Notes: a model not told the origin generated them from the letters alone. 64,000 nt of DNA from Roseomonas alba (GCF_019430885.1 NZ_JAHYBZ010000002.1:62001-126000), one strand, 5' to 3'. Counted from the stretch's first letter, positions 8,781-18,511 are shown. Numbers and translations are program-made.

Positions 8781-10304
8781 CTAGATCTTCCGCTTCCACC
8801 ACCCGGACGCGAAGGTGCCGGCCGATAGAATTATCGCGATCCACAACCCAAAGTGGGCGAACGGCGTTGGCGCGCGCGGTGCCGGAAGCGGCGCCCGCAA
8901 CACGCCCGTCTCACCCAGCCCGACGCTCCCCACTTCCCGCCCTCTGGCATCGAAAACCGCGGAAATTCCGGTCTGGGCGGCGCGGGCGAGCGGAAGACCT
9001 TCCTCGACCGCGCGCAACCGTGCCGCCGCCAGATGCTGCCAGGGGCCCGCCGAGATTCCGAACCAGCCATCGTTGGTCACATTGACCAGCCAGGCCGGTC
9101 GTTCCGACGGCACAACCGCAGCGGGAAATATGACTTCGTAGCAAATCAACCCTCCGTAGGGCGGCAAGGGGCCTGCACGGACCGCCCGCAGGGCTTCGCC
9201 GGGCGTGAAATCCATGCCGCCCTGCACCAATCGGATCGGCAGCAGCCCCGACAGGGGCATGTATTCGCCGAAGGGCACCAGATGAACCTTGTCCGAGATA
9301 CCCAGCACCTCACCGGCCGGGTCGATTGCGACCAGACTGTTGAAGACGCGCGCCACGCGGCGGTCGGGCCCGAACTCCGCCCGCACCGTTCCGGTCAGCA
9401 ATATGGCGCGCTGGGGCAATGCGCCCGCTATGAGCTGGCGCACATCCGGGTCATCGGCGACGAGAAACGGCACTGCCGTCTCCGGCCAGATGACGACCAG
9501 GGTCTGGTCCTCCGGTAATTCGCGCAGCGCCGCGAGGGCGGCCTCCCGGGTCGTGTCGATGTAGCGCCGCAGGATCGGCACGCGCTGGTCCTGCCGCCAC
9601 TTCACCTCCTGTGCCACATTGGCCTGGACGATCAGCAGCCCGACCGGCTGCGGCGCCGGTTCGGCCGGCCACAGGCGCACCAGCCCGAACAGCGCGAAAC
9701 CGGTCAGGGCGGCAACCCCGCCCAGCATCGCCCGCCGCCCCAGCAACGGCGTCGCCGCGATGATGACCGTCGCCAGCGACAGCCCATGCACCCCGATCCA
9801 GGCCGCGGCCTGGATCGGCAGGGCGCCGAAGGCCCAGACCGTGCCCAGCAGGTTCCAGGGGAAGCCGGTGAAGGCGAAGCCGCGCAGCATCTCGAACAGC
9901 ACGAAGGCGCCGGCGAAGGCCAGCACGCGCGGCCAGCCCGGCCGCACGGTCCAGGCGAGCGCCGCCGGCCCCGCCACGAACAGCGCGAGCGGCAATGCCA
10001 TGGCCGGCACCGCGATCGGCACCAGCCACCAGAACTGCGCCACATCGGTCAGGATGGCATAGGTGACCCAGTAGAGCCCGGCCGCGAAGAACCCCCAGCC
10101 CCAGGCGAAGCCGACCCAGAAGGCTCGCTTCCAGGATGCCGCGGCCCCGATCTGCGCGAGCAGCCCCGGCATCGAGACCAGCAGCACCGGCACCGCATGC
10201 ACCGGCGGCAGGGCGAGCGCCGCGAGCACCCCCAGCCCGGCCGCCGTCACCCACAACCGCCATCCGCGCCGCGTGGCGAGATGAGCAAGGAAGCGTTCCC
10301 ACAT
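8781..10304 (-). CDS. lnt: Apolipoprotein N-acyltransferase
   Basis: The 507-residue protein starts MWERFLAHLATRRG. It has about seven N-terminal membrane segments followed by a carbon-nitrogen hydrolase domain. The catalytic triad is visible: Glu in VVIWPETAVPF (about 272), Lys in DKVHLVPFGEY (about 337) and Cys in GGLICYEVIFP (about 387). Lnt adds the third acyl chain to outer-membrane lipoproteins in the inner membrane. It is the last gene of the miaB-phoH-ybeY-corC-lnt order, but 660 bp of repeat sequence separate it from corC. A longer in-frame upstream reading is non-homologous. Confidence 0.96.
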   Translation of the reverse strand: MWERFLAHLATRRGWRLWVTAAGLGVLAALALPPVHAVPVLLVSMPGLLAQIGAAASWKRAFWVGFAWGWGFFAAGLYWVTYAILTDVAQFWWLVPIAVPAMALPLALFVAGPAALAWTVRPGWPRVLAFAGAFVLFEMLRGFAFTGFPWNLLGTVWAFGALPIQAAAWIGVHGLSLATVIIAATPLLGRRAMLGGVAALTGFALFGLVRLWPAEPAPQPVGLLIVQANVAQEVKWRQDQRVPILRRYIDTTREAALAALRELPEDQTLVVIWPETAVPFLVADDPDVRQLIAGALPQRAILLTGTVRAEFGPDRRVARVFNSLVAIDPAGEVLGISDKVHLVPFGEYMPLSGLLPIRLVQGGMDFTPGEALRAVRAGPLPPYGGLICYEVIFPAAVVPSERPAWLVNVTNDGWFGISAGPWQHLAAARLRAVEEGLPLARAAQTGISAVFDARGREVGSVGLGETGVLRAPLPAPRAPTPFAHFGLWIAIILSAGTFASGWWKRKI

Positions 10305-10477
10305 GTGGCGGCGGTCCTGAACTGGCGGAGGGTGGCGGGGAGGGGGCAGGACGTCAGCCAGGACGACGCCCCCGGAACCGGGGAGTGTTTGATGGCTGGT
10401 TTGGGGGAGGGGCTCAAGGGCGCAAGGCGTGAACAATGACGCGGTGAAGGCGTGTCCGTTCTGGCGGAGGCAGACCG

Positions 10478-10928
10478 GAGAGGGGCTTTGCCCCTCCCCG
10501 GACCCCACCAAAGGCCGACAGGCCTTTGGAAACCTCCACTTGGTGCTGGGCGCGACAGGCAGGTCGTAGGGCCGAAAGGTGTGTGATGCCCGCGCCATTC
10601 TCAGCACCATCACCGACCAGCGTCGTCTTGAGTACGGCCTGCTCCGCGTTGGTCGCGAGGGGGGGCTCGGCCCCTCTCGGACTCTTCTCCGCAAGGGCTG
10701 TAGCGCCCTTGCAATCTTCACCTTGGCGTCGTGCGTCGCTGGCGGGATGGCACCGCGACCTGCACTGGTGCGCAAAGCGCGCCTGGTGGGTTGAAAGCGC
10801 CTGTCGTGCCGCATGCCCAAGGACGGCGCTCCAGGTGCTCCAGCACCAGCGGCACCCGTTGGCATTGCAGAGCAAGGTCAACGGAACCCCGATGGGGAGG
10901 TAGTTGGGAGGGGCAGCGCCCCTCCAAC
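10478..10928 (+). repeat. Composite intergenic repeat R2 between corC and lnt
   Basis: The 660-bp corC-lnt gap holds no supported gene. It contains a left half-copy: H1 AGGGGC-TTT-GCCCCT at 10481-10495 and perfect H2 CCAAAGGCC-GACA-GGCCTTTGG at 10508-10529. A second, divergent copy follows: H1-like 10656-10679, H2-like GCAAGGGC/GCCCTTGC 10691-10712, an altered H3 near 10831-10850 and H4 at 10903-10928. The right part shares a module (AGCAAGGTCAA) with copy R5. It looks like two insertions of the same family, one truncated. Confidence 0.75.
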
Positions 10929-10964
10929 TTCCCTCCTCGAGCCGGAAACGGCGGCCCCGGCCGC

Positions 10965-11858
10965 CTATTCCGCCGCCGCCCGCTGCGGTTCGCTCCCCGG
11001 CCGCCGCACCCGTAGCAGGCGGATGCGGCGCGGGTCGGCGTCGAGGATGCGGAACTCGAGCCCCGAGGGATGGGAGATCAGCTCCCCCTTCGCCGGCACG
11101 CGGCCCGCGAGGGTGAAGACCAGCCCGCCCACCGTGTCGATGTCGGCGGCGCGTTCCTCGTCGGTCAGCACCGGGCCGAGCTTTTCCTCGAAGGCCTTGA
11201 TCGGCGTGCGGGCATCGAGCTCGATCGTCCCGTCCGGCCGGTCCGTCATGTGCGGCGCGGCGTCCTCGTCATGCTCGTCGGAGATGTCGCCGACGATAGT
11301 CTCGACCAGGTCCTCGATGGTGATGAGACCGTCGATGCCGCCGTATTCGTCCACCACGAGCGCCATGTGCGTGCGCTGCTGGCGCATCTGCAGCAGCAGG
11401 TCGAGCACCGGGATGGACGGCACGACGAAGAGCGGCTTGCGCAGGATCGCCTTCAGGTTGAAGGGTTCCGCGCTGCCCACCGCGGCGAAGACGTCCTTGA
11501 TGTGAACCATGCCGACGATGTCGTCGAGGCTTTCGCGATAGACAGGGTAGCGGCTGTGCCCGTCCTTCTGGATCAGGCCTATCGCCTGCTCCAGGGTGAA
11601 GTCCTCCGGCATCGCCATGATGTCGGCGCGCGGGACCATGACGTCGTAGGCCGTGGTGCCCTGCAGCCGCAGCACGTTGGACAGCAGGGCACGCTCATGG
11701 GTGTCGAGGTCGCCATCCTCGTCCTCGTCGGTGGCGCCGTGATCCTCGCCGCGTTCGATCAGTTCGCCGACGCGGTCGCGGACGGATTCCGCCTCCTTGC
11801 GGCGCAGCAGGCTGTGCAGCTTCCAGAACAGCCCGGATTTGTGACCCGGATCGCTCAC
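10965..11858 (-). CDS. corC: CorC/HlyC-type CBS-domain protein
   Basis: The 297-residue cytoplasmic protein has paired CBS domains (about residues 70-190, with ILRKPLFVVPSIPVLDLLL and MALVVDEYGGIDGLITIEDLVE). A CorC_HlyC transporter-associated domain follows (about 215-285). It lacks the DUF21 membrane part, as the short YbeX/CorC form does. YbeX has been tied to ribosome maturation and magnesium/cobalt handling. The start is GTG (VSDPGHKSGLFWK): it begins the conserved region, and in-frame sequence upstream is low-complexity. It lies between ybeY and lnt, the usual order. Confidence 0.93.
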   Translation of the reverse strand: MSDPGHKSGLFWKLHSLLRRKEAESVRDRVGELIERGEDHGATDEDEDGDLDTHERALLSNVLRLQGTTAYDVMVPRADIMAMPEDFTLEQAIGLIQKDGHSRYPVYRESLDDIVGMVHIKDVFAAVGSAEPFNLKAILRKPLFVVPSIPVLDLLLQMRQQRTHMALVVDEYGGIDGLITIEDLVETIVGDISDEHDEDAAPHMTDRPDGTIELDARTPIKAFEEKLGPVLTDEERAADIDTVGGLVFTLAGRVPAKGELISHPSGLEFRILDADPRRIRLLRVRRPGSEPQRAAAE

Positions 11859-11972
11859 GTGTTCATGCCTTCGGACGCCGGGCGCCGCATATCCGTGCGG
11901 CTTGGCTTCGCGCCATGCACTGCTGCATCGGCGGCAACGGGCGGGTTGGGCGCGGTCGCGCTGTGCGCTCCC

Positions 11973-11995
11973 GGATCGCGGCGGGGCCGCGATCC
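11973..11995 (-). terminator. Perfect hairpin between ybeY and corC
   Basis: A 10-bp perfect stem (GGATCGCGGC, loop GGG, GCCGCGATCC) lies in the 160-bp ybeY-corC gap. It almost duplicates the hairpin at 8106-8128. It may attenuate transcription inside the operon. Confidence 0.45.
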
Positions 11996-12018
11996 GCCAG
12001 GGGAAGGATGGCAAGGGG

Positions 12019-12468
12019 TCACGTCACACCTCGCCACGGATTGGGCAGGCCGAGGCGGCGCATCACGCGGGCCTCGGCGCGCTCCATGCGGCGGGCCTCG
12101 CCGGCGAGGATGTGGTCATGCCCGGCCAGGTGCAGGGCGCCATGGGCGACCAGATGCGCGAGGTGATCGGCGGTCCGCCGGCCGGCATCGCGGGCCTCCC
12201 GGCGCACGACCCCCAACGCCAGCGCGACATCGCCGAGCTGGCCGGGTACGCCCGCGGGGAAGGACAGGACGTTGGTTGGCTTGGCCTTGGCACGGTGCTG
12301 CCCGTTCAACTGCTTGACCGACCGGTCGTCGGTGAGCAGCACGGTGACCATGCCGGTCGCGCCTGCTTCGCGCAGGGCGGCCTCCGCGGCCCGGCGCACG
12401 AGCGCCTCGGGCTGCCTGACGGCGGCGCGCCAGCCCGGCGCCGCCAGGATCACGGAGATGTCCGACAC
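12019..12468 (-). CDS. ybeY: Endoribonuclease / rRNA maturation factor YbeY
   Basis: The 149-residue protein has the UPF0054 zinc-binding motif HGALHLAGHDH at about residues 108-118, with three histidines. It also has KPTNVLSFP upstream of it. YbeY takes part in 16S rRNA 3-prime maturation and ribosome quality control. The only sensible start is a GTG (VSDISVILAAP) immediately behind an AGGAG sequence, inside the region downstream of the phoH stop; that spacing is unusually short. The coding start overlaps the 3-prime end of phoH in neither frame. It belongs to the miaB-phoH-ybeY-corC operon. Confidence 0.94.
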   Translation of the reverse strand: MSDISVILAAPGWRAAVRQPEALVRRAAEAALREAGATGMVTVLLTDDRSVKQLNGQHRAKAKPTNVLSFPAGVPGQLGDVALALGVVRREARDAGRRTADHLAHLVAHGALHLAGHDHILAGEARRMERAEARVMRRLGLPNPWRGVT

Positions 12469-12529
12469 CTCCTGTGACCCATTCCGAAGCCCAGCCTGAT
12501 CATGCGCAACACGACCACGGCCGGGACGG

Positions 12530-13579
12530 CTACTTCCCGGTTCCATACTTCTCCTTCTTCGCCCGACTCTGCTCGTCGGCCTGCCCATAGGCGGCGACGA
12601 TCCGGGCCACCAGCGGATGCCTTACCACATCCCGCTCCGCAAATCGCGTGACACCGATCCCATCCACGCCATTGAGAATGCGCAGCGCCTCGATCAGCCC
12701 CGAAGGCTGTCCGGCGGGCAGGTCCACCTGGGTCGGGTCGCCGGTCACGACCATGCGCGACCCCTCGCCCATGCGGGTGAGGAACATCTTCATCTGGGCG
12801 GGGGTGGTGTTCTGCGCCTCGTCCAGGATGGCGTAGCAATGGGCGAGCGTGCGGCCGCGCATGAAGGCGAGGGGGGCGATCTCGATCTCGCCTCGCTCGA
12901 TGCGCTTGGCCACCTGGTCGGGTGGCAGCATGTCGTTCAACGCGTCGTAGAGCGGGCGGAGATAGGGATCGACCTTCTCCTTCATGTCGCCGGGCAGGAA
13001 GCCGAGGCGCTCGCCGGCCTCGACCGCCGGGCGCGACAGCACGATGCGATCGACCCGCCCGGTCTGCAGCAGCGCGACGCCCTGCGCGACGGCCAGATAG
13101 GTCTTGCCGGTGCCGGCCGGGCCGACACCGAAGACCATCTCGCGCTGGGCAAGCATCTCGATATAGGCGCCCTGGGCCGGGGAGCGCGGGGCGATCGCTC
13201 CCTTGCGGGTGCGGATGGCCGGCAGGTCGCGCAGCGGCAGGCGGGGTTCGCCCTGCTCGGCGCCGCCCTCGGCCAGGCGCAGCGCCGCTTCGACCTCCGC
13301 TGTTCCCACGTGTTGTCCTCGTTCCAGCCGTTTCCACAGCGCCAGCAGCGCCGCCTCTGCCATCTCGGTCCGATCCGCGCCACCGGAGATGGCGATGCGG
13401 TTGCCCCGTGACGAGAGCCTGACGCCGAGGACCTGTTCGATCCGGGCCAGGTGCCGGTCATGCTCGCCATGGAGCAGGGGCAACAGGACGTTGTCGTCGA
13501 ATTGCAGCGTGACGGAGCGTCGCTCGGCGTCGCTGCGGGTATCGGTGGCGCGAAGGGCGATGGTCTGGGTGTTGCTCAA
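12530..13579 (-). CDS. ybeZ: PhoH-like ATPase (YbeZ)
   Basis: The 349-residue protein has a Walker A GPAGTGKT at about residue 150 and a Walker B region [20 protein letters not shown]. It also has the sensor-like [11 protein letters not shown], all typical of PhoH. PhoH/YbeZ is an ATPase that works with YbeY in RNA metabolism. The start overlaps the stop of miaB by 4 bp (ATGA), indicating translational coupling. Confidence 0.94.
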   Translation of the reverse strand: MSNTQTIALRATDTRSDAERRSVTLQFDDNVLLPLLHGEHDRHLARIEQVLGVRLSSRGNRIAISGGADRTEMAEAALLALWKRLERGQHVGTAEVEAALRLAEGGAEQGEPRLPLRDLPAIRTRKGAIAPRSPAQGAYIEMLAQREMVFGVGPAGTGKTYLAVAQGVALLQTGRVDRIVLSRPAVEAGERLGFLPGDMKEKVDPYLRPLYDALNDMLPPDQVAKRIERGEIEIAPLAFMRGRTLAHCYAILDEAQNTTPAQMKMFLTRMGEGSRMVVTGDPTQVDLPAGQPSGLIEALRILNGVDGIGVTRFAERDVVRHPLVARIVAAYGQADEQSRAKKEKYGTGK

Positions 13580-14955
13580 GCGGCCGGTCTCTCCCTGGGC
13601 TCGGCGTTGTGGGGGGCGGCAAGCGCCCCGGTCAGAGAATTGGGGTGCCCGGCGAGGATCCGCACCGGCACGACCTGTCCGGCGAGATCGGCGGGCCCAT
13701 CGAAATGCACCGGGTTCAGCCAGGGGGTGCGCCCCGCCATCTGGCCGGGATGGCGCCCCGGGCCGGTGACCAGCACCTCGGCCAGCATGCCGGCGCGGGA
13801 GCGGTTGAAGGCGGTCTGCTGGTCGCGCAGCAGGGCCTGGATTTCGGCGAGGCGCGTGTCCTTGACCGCCTCGTCCACCTGTCCGGCCATGGTCGAGGCG
13901 GGCGTGCCGGGGCGGGCGGAATACTTGAAGGAGAAGGCCTGAGCGAAGCCGATATCGCGGATCAGCGCCAAGGTTGCGGCGTGGTCGGCATCGGATTCGC
14001 CGGGGTGGCCGGCGATAATGTCGGTGGACAGGGCGAGGTCCGGTCGCGCCGCGCGCAGGCGGTCCACCAGCCGGCGGTAGTCGTCGGCCGTATGGCCGCG
14101 GTTCATCATCTTGAGCACGCGGTCGGAGCCCGATTGGACGGGCAGGTGCAGGAAGGGCATGAGCGCCGGGGTATCGCCATGGGCGGCGATCAGGTCGTCA
14201 TCCATGTCGCGCGGATGGGACGTGGTGTAGCGGATGCGGGCGAGGCCCTCGATTTCCGCCAGCCGGCGGATCAGGCGGCCAAGCGTCCAGGGGCCCCCAT
14301 CCGGCCCTTCGCCATGCCAGGCATTCACGTTCTGGCCGAGCAGGGTGATCTCCCGCGCGCCCAGGGACACCAACCGTTCGGCCTCGGCGACCAGGGCCGC
14401 GACGGGGCGGGAATATTCCGATCCCCGTGTGTAGGGCACGACGCAGAAGGAACAGAACTTGTCGCAGCCCTCCTGCACTGTCAGGAAGGCCGTCACGCCC
14501 TGGGGCGCCGTGGTCTCGGGCAGGTGGTCGAACTTGTCCTCGGGCGGGAACTCGGTCTCGATCACCGCGCCGGCGGCGCGGGAGGCGCGGGCGACCATCT
14601 CCGGCAGGCGGTGATAGGATTGCGGGCCGAGCACGATGTCCACCCAGGGGGCGCGGGCGGTGATCTCGGCGCCTTCGGCCTGGGCGACGCAGCCGGCGAC
14701 GGCGATGACCATGTCGCCGCCGCGGGCCTGCTTGGCCTCGCGCAGCCGGCCGAGGTCGGAGAACACCTTCTCCGTCGCCTTTTCCCGGATGTGGCAGGTG
14801 TTGAGGATGACCATGTCGGCCTCCTCCGCCTCCTCGGTGGGCGCATAGCCGAGCGGGGCCAGGACATCCGCCATCCGGGCGCTGTCATAGACATTCATCT
14901 GGCAGCCCCAGGTGCGGATCAGAAGGCGCTTCCGAGGGGTCGTGCTGTCGGTCAT
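13576..14955 (-). CDS. miaB: tRNA-2-methylthio-N6-dimethylallyladenosine synthase
   Basis: The 459-residue radical-SAM methylthiotransferase has three N-terminal cluster cysteines ([20 protein letters not shown]). The radical-SAM CDKFCSFC motif is at about residues 162-169. A TRAM domain closes the protein (about 385-445). MiaB converts i6A37 to ms2i6A37 in tRNAs reading UNN codons. The family is secure: N-terminal [12 protein letters not shown] is diagnostic of MiaB over RimO. It heads the operon and a family repeat lies upstream. Confidence 0.97.
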   Translation of the reverse strand: MTDSTTPRKRLLIRTWGCQMNVYDSARMADVLAPLGYAPTEEAEEADMVILNTCHIREKATEKVFSDLGRLREAKQARGGDMVIAVAGCVAQAEGAEITARAPWVDIVLGPQSYHRLPEMVARASRAAGAVIETEFPPEDKFDHLPETTAPQGVTAFLTVQEGCDKFCSFCVVPYTRGSEYSRPVAALVAEAERLVSLGAREITLLGQNVNAWHGEGPDGGPWTLGRLIRRLAEIEGLARIRYTTSHPRDMDDDLIAAHGDTPALMPFLHLPVQSGSDRVLKMMNRGHTADDYRRLVDRLRAARPDLALSTDIIAGHPGESDADHAATLALIRDIGFAQAFSFKYSARPGTPASTMAGQVDEAVKDTRLAEIQALLRDQQTAFNRSRAGMLAEVLVTGPGRHPGQMAGRTPWLNPVHFDGPADLAGQVVPVRILAGHPNSLTGALAAPHNAEPRERPAA

Positions 14956-15190
14956 TCGGGTCAGGCTCCGCCGGCCTGGCCGCCAACAGGGCGGCCATGG
15001 CTGGCGGGGGAGATGCGCACCGCAGCGACGCGGGTCAAGCGACGGGGACTCCGAAGCGGGTCTTCATGAGCTGAAGCGTGACCGGCCGGTCGAGCCCGGG
15101 TCAAGCATTCCTGCGTGACATCCCGGGTGATGTCGCGCGGGGCGGGTGAGCGTCGGGTCACGCGCGGCCGGGCATGGCGGGATGGCGCCT

Positions 15191-15417
15191 CGGGAGGGAC
15201 TTTGCCTCTCCCGAACCCATCCCGGCAAAGGCCGAAAGGCCTTTGCAAACCTCGACCTGGCGCCGGATGCGACTGGCGGGCCCAGTGCCGAAAGCAGCCC
15301 ATGCACAGAGAACGCGCCGGGAAAGCATGGATTGCCCGTTCTGCCCGGCGCCAAGTGACGGTTTCCAAAGGCCTTGGGCCCTTGGCGGCGTGGTTTGGAG
15401 GGGCAGGGCCCCTCCCA
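15191..15417 (+). repeat. Four-hairpin intergenic repeat, copy R3
   Basis: It lies in the 531-bp gap between miaB and plsC, both on the minus strand. H1 is CGGGAG with complement at 15191-15213, and H2 GCAAAGGCC-GAAA-GGCCTTTGC at 15225-15246. The H3 position carries CCAAAGGCCTTGGGCCCTTGG at 15365-15385, and H4 GGAGGGGC-AGG-GCCCCTCC is within 15396-15417. The H2 stem has a compensating pair change (C to G on both sides) relative to other copies, which preserves pairing. No gene is seen in the rest of the gap. Confidence 0.75.
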
Positions 15418-15486
15418 TTGCCCAACCTCACCATGCAGTTCTGAACGCCGTCGGCACAAAATCCCGCCTGCGGGCCCTTTCCGCCG

Positions 15487-16434
15487 TCACCCCGGCATGT
15501 TCATCCGCAGCGGCGCCACCGGCCGGTTCTGCCGCAGCAGGGCGGCCCCTTCGGCCACCACGTCGCTGGTCGCCGCCGTCAGCGCCTTGCGATCCGGGAA
15601 GGCCTTCGGGTCGGCCGGCTCGTGCAGCAGCACCGTCGCCCGCGCGCCGGTGCGTCGCGCGATGCGCCAGAAATGGGAGGCGATGTCCATGTCGCCGTAC
15701 CAGGCGAACAGCGGCCGGTCGCGCCGGCAGGCCGGCAGGCCGCCGAGCCGGTCATAGACCAGCGAGACCGGCTGCACCTGTTGTGCGTCCTGCGCCACGG
15801 CGAGGAAGGAGGACCGGAAGGGCAGCACCCGCGTCCCGTCATTCGAGGTGCCCTCGGGGAACAGGATGATGCTGCCGCCGGAGGTCAGGCGCTCGCGGAT
15901 CGCCTCGGCTTCCTTGCCGGTCGCGCCACGGGTGCGGCTGACGAAGATGGTGCGGCCGAGGGTCGCGATGGTGCCGGCGATCGGCCATTGGCCGACCTCG
16001 GCCTTGGCGACGAAGGCCGCTTCCAGCACCGAGCCCAGCACCAGCACGTCGAGCCAGGAGGAATGGTTCGATACGAACAGCACCGAACTTCCCGGCGCGG
16101 GCTTGCCCACCACCTGCACCTTCAGCCCGATCAGCCGGCAGAGGATCGCGTGGTAGGTCCGCGCGAAGCGGATCGAACTGCGGCCCGGGATGCGGATCAG
16201 CACGACCTGGATCGGCACCGCGATCAGCGTCCAGAGGAAGGCGGCGGCGATGCGGCGCACCGCCCGGAAGCGCCCGCCGAGCGGCCGGGGCTCCATCACA
16301 TCCGCCCAGGCGGCGCCGGGGATCCAGGGTTGGAAGTTCAGCGGCGACCGCCGACGCAGCCGGCGGGGCTTCAGGGCTTCCTCGGGGGCGCGGGCTACGG
16401 CTTCCATAAGCGCCCCAGGTAGCGCGCGCATCAT
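15487..16434 (-). CDS. 1-acyl-sn-glycerol-3-phosphate acyltransferase (PlsC family)
   Basis: The 315-residue protein has the acyltransferase HX4D block as NHSSWLD (about residue 122). It also has FVSRTRG and the block III sequence LFPEGTSNDGTRVLPF (about 190-206). An N-terminal membrane segment lies at about 62-85. It acylates lysophosphatidic acid or a related lysolipid in membrane lipid synthesis; whether it is the housekeeping PlsC is uncertain. Alternative starts are one codon later, or at MEAVARAPEE (16407). The upstream gene is divergent. Confidence 0.88.
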   Translation of the reverse strand: MMRALPGALMEAVARAPEEALKPRRLRRRSPLNFQPWIPGAAWADVMEPRPLGGRFRAVRRIAAAFLWTLIAVPIQVVLIRIPGRSSIRFARTYHAILCRLIGLKVQVVGKPAPGSSVLFVSNHSSWLDVLVLGSVLEAAFVAKAEVGQWPIAGTIATLGRTIFVSRTRGATGKEAEAIRERLTSGGSIILFPEGTSNDGTRVLPFRSSFLAVAQDAQQVQPVSLVYDRLGGLPACRRDRPLFAWYGDMDIASHFWRIARRTGARATVLLHEPADPKAFPDRKALTAATSDVVAEGAALLRQNRPVAPLRMNMPG

Positions 16435-16527
16435 GGCGGGGCAATGAAGCCTTCGCGTCGGGCGCGTGAATCCTTGCCGTCGACCCCGTGGCACGGAAGC
16501 ATGGCCGCCCCACCGGAGAGACCGCCG

Positions 16528-17490
16528 ATGCCGATGTTCCGCCGCGCCCTGCTGGGCTGCCTCGCCCTGCCTGCCATTGCCCGCGCGCAGGGCGCCTGGA
16601 CGCCGGACCGTCCCGTCCGCCTCGTGGTGCCGTTCGCGCCTGGCGGATCGCAGGACGTGCTGGGGCGGCTGTTTGCCCAATCCGTCCAGGCCGCCGGCCA
16701 GCAAGTGGTGGTCGAGAACCGTGCCGGCGCCGGCGGCATCCTGGGCGGGGAGGCGGTGGCGCGCGGCCCGGCGGACGGGCTGTCGCTGCTGCTCGCCACC
16801 GCCGGGCAGACCACCATCCCGAAGGCGATCGGCCGGCGCATGCCGTATGACCCCGACACGGATCTCACCCCGGTAACGCAGTTGCTGGACAGCCCCGTCG
16901 CGCTGCTGGCCGGCCCGAACCTGCCGGTGAGCGATGCCGCGGGGCTGATCGCCTATGCCCGGGCCGCGCCGGCTCCGCTGCCCTATGCCTCCACGGGCAT
17001 CGGTACGAACACGCACCTGATCATGGAGGACCTGAAAGCGCGCGAGCGGCTGAACGTCGAGCACGTGCCCTATCGCGGCGCGGCGGCGGCCTTCAACGAC
17101 CTGCTGGCGGGGCGCATCGCGCTGATGTTCGTCTCGGTGCCCTCGGTGCTGGGCTTCTCCGGCGGAGCGCTGAAGGTGGTGGCGACGACGGGCGCGACAC
17201 GCTTCCCCAGCCTGCCCGACGTGCCGACCCTGACCGAGGGGGCGGTGCCCGGCTTCACCGCCAGCATCTGGACCGGGCTTTCCGTGCGCGCCGGCACGCC
17301 GCCGGCCGCCATCGCCTTCTGGCAGCAGGCCTTCACCCGGGCGCTGGCGGAACCCGCGCTGCGGGAACGGCTGGATGGCCTCGGCGCCACGCCGGCGCCA
17401 AGCGATCCCGCCGCCTTCGGGGCGCTGATGCGCGATGACCTGGCACGCTGGCAGCGTGTCGTCGCGCCGCTGAACATCAGCCTCGACTGA
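16528..17490 (+). CDS. Bug/TctC-family solute-binding receptor 1
   Basis: The 320-residue secreted protein begins MPMFRRALLGCLALPAIARA (signal peptide with cleavage after ARA/AQG). It shows the Bug pattern PDRPVRLVVPFAPGGSQD, VVENRAGAGG and a C-terminal periplasmic lobe. Bug proteins bind carboxylates, nicotinates or amino acids in the periplasm. No TctA/TctB membrane gene is nearby, as is usual for the expanded orphan set. The ATG was chosen because a GGAGAG ribosome site lies 8 bp upstream and the signal peptide starts there. Its 3-prime end overlaps the next, convergent gene by 14 bp. Confidence 0.9.
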   Translation: MPMFRRALLGCLALPAIARAQGAWTPDRPVRLVVPFAPGGSQDVLGRLFAQSVQAAGQQVVVENRAGAGGILGGEAVARGPADGLSLLLATAGQTTIPKAIGRRMPYDPDTDLTPVTQLLDSPVALLAGPNLPVSDAAGLIAYARAAPAPLPYASTGIGTNTHLIMEDLKARERLNVEHVPYRGAAAAFNDLLAGRIALMFVSVPSVLGFSGGALKVVATTGATRFPSLPDVPTLTEGAVPGFTASIWTGLSVRAGTPPAAIAFWQQAFTRALAEPALRERLDGLGATPAPSDPAAFGALMRDDLARWQRVVAPLNISLD

Positions 17491-18511
17491 GCAGGTCCGG
17501 CAGCCGCGCGAGATCGAGGCCATCGAGCAGCGGATTCTCGCGCAGGCCGCGGCCCCACAGGGTTTCCAGCACCGTGACCGTGCCCTCGGTCACGGGCATG
17601 GGTTGGCCGATGGCCGCGGCGACCGCGAGGTAGAAGGCCAGGCCATAGGGCACGTCCTCGGTGACGTAGCGCGTCTCCATGCTGGTCGGGCCGGCGACGG
17701 AGCCGCGGCCGCGCTCGATCGCCGCGGTCATCTCGTGCAGCGGGCCGTGCGGCACGCCGTTCGTGCGATGCAGGTTCTCGGCGACGCTCGGCGGGCTGTG
17801 GCCGAAGCGTGCGGCGAGCGCGTCACGCTCCGCGCCCAGCGCCTCCATCAGCCGGCAGACCGCAGGCGTCATCAGCCCATACTGGCCCCAGGACTCCTGC
17901 TTCTCGATGCGGGTGACATTGCCCAGCGCCAGCGCGGCATGGGCGATGGGATTGGCGTTGATGAAGGCGGCGGCCAGCGCATCCGGCACGGTCGGCCAGC
18001 GATTGCCGAACAGCGCCTCGGCCAGTGCGGCCATCTGTGGCGCCGCGGGGCCGGGCAGGGCGCCCATCTCGGCCTCGGCGCGGATGGCGGCGACGCGCAC
18101 CCGGTCCGGCGCCAGCCGGCGCCCGGTCAGCGGCGTGGTCGCCATGGCGCCCACCGGCGCGCCGGGCCCGCGCAGTCGTGCGACGGCAAGCGGCGCCAGC
18201 GACGCTGCCGGTGCGATCAGCAGCGGGAGATCCTTCGGGATCGCCGCGGCGATGCGGGGCAGCACCACGGGGAAGGCATAGGCCGGCACTGTCAGCAGGG
18301 CGGCATCGGCACCGGCGAAGGCCTGCTCCAACGTCGCCGCCACGGTGACCGGAAAGGTTCCCTCCAGCACGCCCTCGGCATGCAAGATACCATCCAGGCC
18401 CCGCGTGCCGGCGCCGGAGGGCGACCACAGGACCGCCGCGTGGCCACGGCTGACCGCAAGGGCCGCTGTCGCCGGGCCGATCGCCCCGGCCCCGAGAACT
18501 GCGAGACGCAT
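17477..18511 (-). CDS. Octopine/nopaline dehydrogenase-like NAD(P)-dependent oxidoreductase
   Basis: The 344-residue protein starts MRLAVLGAGAIGPATA, a Rossmann dinucleotide motif (LGAGAIG). Its C-terminal half matches the octopine/nopaline dehydrogenase helical domain: INANPIAHAALALGNVTRIEK, then TRYVTEDVPYGLAFYLAVAAA. Members oxidise or reduce opine-like or ketopantoate-like substrates; the actual substrate is unknown. It is convergent with the Bug receptor gene, overlapping 14 bp, so the pairing is suggestive but not an operon. A codon-13 start was chosen to begin at the Rossmann strand. Confidence 0.82.
   Translation of the reverse strand: MRLAVLGAGAIGPATAALAVSRGHAAVLWSPSGAGTRGLDGILHAEGVLEGTFPVTVAATLEQAFAGADAALLTVPAYAFPVVLPRIAAAIPKDLPLLIAPAASLAPLAVARLRGPGAPVGAMATTPLTGRRLAPDRVRVAAIRAEAEMGALPGPAAPQMAALAEALFGNRWPTVPDALAAAFINANPIAHAALALGNVTRIEKQESWGQYGLMTPAVCRLMEALGAERDALAARFGHSPPSVAENLHRTNGVPHGPLHEMTAAIERGRGSVAGPTSMETRYVTEDVPYGLAFYLAVAAAIGQPMPVTEGTVTVLETLWGRGLRENPLLDGLDLARLPDLLSRG

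Noticed and set aside
9786-10439. Plus-strand open frames across lnt and the corC-lnt gap
   Set aside because: They are antisense to conserved lnt membrane segments or translate repeat hairpins; there is no conserved domain.
11855-12037. 60-codon minus-strand frame ending at the corC start
   Set aside because: Its stop overlaps the corC GTG as if coupled, but it contains the intergenic hairpin and no conserved sequence.
13609-15069. 486-codon open frame antisense to miaB
   Set aside because: The Gly/His/Arg-rich translation mirrors a high-GC coding strand, and miaB is certain.
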